From: Pseudomonas vranovensis DSM 16006 | GTDB lineage: Bacteria > Pseudomonadota > Gammaproteobacteria > Pseudomonadales > Pseudomonadaceae | Length of the DNA: 64,000 nt | Assembly: GCF_000425805.1 (NCBI RefSeq) | Contig: NZ_AUED01000002.1 | Coordinates: 1 to 64,000 of the forward strand | Direction: 5' to 3' | In this document: piece after piece, positions 61,759-64,000 of the stretch | Layout of the letters: the number at the start of each line of letters is the position of its first letter | Position numbering within the stretch: position 1 is the stretch's first letter | Notes under the pieces: generated by a model | What the model was told of the DNA's origin: nothing | The model's input: the letters and a program-made list of their open reading frames with translations, nothing else | Databases searched by the model: none | Translations under genes and position numbers: made by a program

Positions 61759-64000
61759 ATGCCCACCTCCCTTAGACACCTCACCCTCGACAATGGCCTG
61801 CAAGTCACCCTGCGCCATGCGCCGCAACTGAAGCGTTGCGCCGCAGCGGTGCGGGTCATGGCAGGCAGTCATGACGCCCCCCCCCCCTACGCCGGCCTTG
61901 CACACTTTCTTGAACACCTGCTGTTTCTCGGCAACGAGCGCTTTGCCCTCGATGACGGCCTGATGCGCTATGTGCAACGCCATGGCGGCCAGGTCAATGC
62001 CAGCACCCGCGAGCGCACCACCGACTACTTCTTCGAAGTGCCCCAGGCGGCGTATGCCGGTGGGTTGGAGCGCTTGTGCGAAATGCTGGCGAGGCCCTCG
62101 TTCAATCTGCAGGCCCAGGCGCGCGAGCGCGAAGTCATCCATGCCGAGTTCATTGCCTGGTCACGCAATCCCCAGGCCCAAGCTCAATTTGCGCTATTGC
62201 AGGCGGTCTCCAAGCGCCACCCCTTGAGTGGTTTCCAGGCGGGGAACCGCTACAGTCTGCCGATCCACAGCGCTGACTTTCAGGCCGCGCTGCAGGGCTT
62301 TCACCAGCGTTTCTACCAGGCAGGCCAGATGACCCTGAGCCTGTGCGGGCCACAAAGCCTCGACACGCTGCAAGCATTGGCGAGCCGGATAGCAAGCCGG
62401 CTCGCGACGGGCCAGAGAGTGATGCAGCAACCGCCACCGCCGCTGCTCGACCATGCCCTGGACTCGGTGCTGAGCGGGTCTCGACTGGAGCTGTTGCAGG
62501 CCGTGGCGAATTTGCCCGCCGCAACGGAGCAGGCCATCGACTTCCTCACCGCCTGGCTGACCGACACCCGGCCCGGGGGCGTACTCGCCGCACTGCGCGA
62601 ACGCGGTTGGGCACACGCCATCGAATGCTCGGTGCTGTACAGCTTTGCCGGCCAGACACTACTGCACACGCGCCTGACACTCCGCGATCCGGCTATCGCC
62701 GACAATGCCCGGGCCTTGCTGCTCGACTGGCTGAGGTTTTTCCGTGACACCGACTGGGCTGCGCTGAATGAAGAATATGCAGGGCTGCAGCGTTGCCGTA
62801 CTCACGCCGCAACAGCACTCGACCTCGCCCGTCGCGACAGCACCGCGCAACCTTTTGAAGCGCTGACCGGGCAAGGCCAGACTGCCTTGCGTACCTTGCT
62901 CGACGCACTGCTGCTAGGCGCCCCGTCCGCGTGCCAGGAGGTATGGCAACTGCCCGCCCCCGAGCCTCTGCTCAACCCGCAAAGCCCCGACACCACAGCT
63001 TGCGCTACGCCTGCTGGTTTGACCTGGAGCCCGACACTCCCTGCGCTACGCCAGCATGGCGTGGTGTATCTGCGCTGGCAGCCAGCGTCGGCCCTGCGCG
63101 ACCGTTTGTGGATTGTCCTCGACCATGCCGTGCAGCCGCTGCGCGAGCGGGCGGTACGGGCGGCCGCAGAGCTGCAGTTCGACTCCGTTGGCGAGTTCTG
63201 GCAACTGCGCTGTGCGGGGGCACCGGCAACTGTAATCGTGCTGCTCAAGGAACTGATGCACGTGCTGCCCCGGCCCGCCAACTGGCTCGCAGAGGCACCC
63301 GCCGAGACTGATTCGATGCCAATCCGCGCCTTGATCAGGCAACTTCCCGAGCAGCTTGTTGCCCACCAAAAGGGCCCTTTGCCTGCATGCACGCTCAGCC
63401 AGGGTGATCTGGATGCCTTGTGGGCACACGCCACATGGCAGGCCCTGGCCACTGGCTTCGATGAACACACGCAACAGGCGATTAATCGCACATTGCAGGC
63501 CGTGCCTGGGCAGCCAGGAGCACAACGGGTGGTGACAGTCGCCCCCGTTCGCCGGTGGCAAATGCTGCCCCCGCCTGCCAGTGAATCCGCCCTGCTATTG
63601 TTCTGCCCGGTGTCGACGGGTGACGAGGCCTGCGCGCGACTACTGGCGCAACAGATCCAGGGTCCGTTCTACCAGCGCCTGCGGGTCGAGTTGCAATTGG
63701 GCTACGCCGTATTCAGTGCCTTCCGGCAACTTCAGGGCTGCAGTGGTCTGCTGTTCGGCGTGCAGTCTCCCAGCGCCAGCCCTGCGCAGATCCTCACCCA
63801 TATCGAGGCATTTCTGGCCTCGCTGACGGCGCAGTTGTCCTGCTCGACCGAGACCCGCCAGGCCCTGGCCGCGCTATGGGCAGAAACCACCCTGAGCAAC
63901 AACGAGGTCGCCGAGTGGGCTTGGCAGGCTCATCTGGCGGGGCAACCGGGCGCACGCCTGGAGGATTTGCAGGCCGCAATACTCGCCACGACCGAGGACC
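61759..64000 (+). CDS. pqqF: pyrroloquinoline quinone biosynthesis protease PqqF, 3' end beyond the window
   Basis: 747 codons are open from ATG at 61759 to the window end, nearly the whole of a typical PqqF (about 765). M16 metalloprotease with inverted zinc motif HFLEH (49-53). It trims the PqqA peptide with PqqG-like partners. A run of 11 C (61877-61887, codons 40-43) directly precedes the zinc motif and is in frame as read. The start of the pqq operon is expected just to the right. Confidence 0.93.
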   Translation, partial: MPTSLRHLTLDNGLQVTLRHAPQLKRCAAAVRVMAGSHDAPPPYAGLAHFLEHLLFLGNERFALDDGLMRYVQRHGGQVNASTRERTTDYFFEVPQAAYAGGLERLCEMLARPSFNLQAQAREREVIHAEFIAWSRNPQAQAQFALLQAVSKRHPLSGFQAGNRYSLPIHSADFQAALQGFHQRFYQAGQMTLSLCGPQSLDTLQALASRIASRLATGQRVMQQPPPPLLDHALDSVLSGSRLELLQAVANLPAATEQAIDFLTAWLTDTRPGGVLAALRERGWAHAIECSVLYSFAGQTLLHTRLTLRDPAIADNARALLLDWLRFFRDTDWAALNEEYAGLQRCRTHAATALDLARRDSTAQPFEALTGQGQTALRTLLDALLLGAPSACQEVWQLPAPEPLLNPQSPDTTACATPAGLTWSPTLPALRQHGVVYLRWQPASALRDRLWIVLDHAVQPLRERAVRAAAELQFDSVGEFWQLRCAGAPATVIVLLKELMHVLPRPANWLAEAPAETDSMPIRALIRQLPEQLVAHQKGPLPACTLSQGDLDALWAHATWQALATGFDEHTQQAINRTLQAVPGQPGAQRVVTVAPVRRWQMLPPPASESALLLFCPVSTGDEACARLLAQQIQGPFYQRLRVELQLGYAVFSAFRQLQGCSGLLFGVQSPSASPAQILTHIEAFLASLTAQLSCSTETRQALAALWAETTLSNNEVAEWAWQAHLAGQPGARLEDLQAAILATTED

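Overview
The window is chromosomal DNA from a fluorescent pseudomonad, most likely of the Pseudomonas putida group. The evidence is the family-typical gene order, high GC with strong GC3, the vfr/crp gene beside trpGDC, the rpsU-dnaG-rpoD operon followed by an RmcA-type protein, the davBA-pqqF junction, and several copies of the putida-type REP palindrome (core GCGGGGCAAGCCCGCTCC). From memory, gene content and order correspond closely to the P. putida KT2440 backbone (roughly PP_0381 to PP_0436, read in reverse). I could not run any search. I see no transposon, prophage, CRISPR array or clear pseudogene.

Left end (1-373): three evenly built sigma70 promoters face left, out of the window. They look like the tandem promoters of a ribosomal RNA operon whose 16S gene starts just beyond base 1. 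Next come tyrS, a divergent M23 murein endopeptidase with anmK, and then erpA and argC. A rightward run follows (hemJ, nitronate monooxygenase, SDR, HIT protein, coq7, DUF2157 membrane protein), then osmC-like and vfr, and a lipoate-ligase-like gene.

12.5-18.2 kb holds a leftward cluster rpe-gph-trpE-trpG-trpD-trpC that ends in a good terminator. The trpE/trpG junction, a known tailocin (pyocin) docking site in Pseudomonas, is empty here. The end of gph is Trp-rich in a position where it could act as an attenuation leader for trpE. 18.2-25.9 kb is a PotABCD-like polyamine/opine-type ABC importer followed by a two-component pair whose kinase has its own periplasmic solute-binding domain.

26-29.4 kb holds a DUF3530 protein and the convergent amgK-murU-djlA operon (cell-wall sugar recycling plus a DnaJ co-chaperone). 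29.5-37.2 kb is the outer-membrane/maturation operon lptD-surA-pdxA-rsmA-apaG-apaH-glpE. 37.4-42.3 kb is the stress operon prkA-yeaH-spoVR. Its terminator-like hairpin contains the Shine-Dalgarno of the next gene, cca. 43.6-54.7 kb is folB/folK, plsY, tsaD and the macromolecular synthesis operon rpsU-dnaG-rpoD, then a large PAS-GGDEF-EAL protein (RmcA-like) and a CAU tRNA.

Right end (54.8-64 kb) is the most accessory-looking part: a small membrane protein, a family-25 glycosyltransferase, a WaaZ-like LPS-core protein, an AraC regulator divergent from a stand-alone panB paralogue, an Lrp-type regulator, the lysine-catabolic genes davB and davA, and pqqF running off the window. Nothing here is a wholly novel multi-gene system. 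The points most worth a second look are regulatory structures (cca hairpin, gph/trpE tail, davBA inverted repeat, tandem rrn promoters), an 11-base C run just before the PqqF active site, and the AraC/panB and GT25/waaZ gene pairs.
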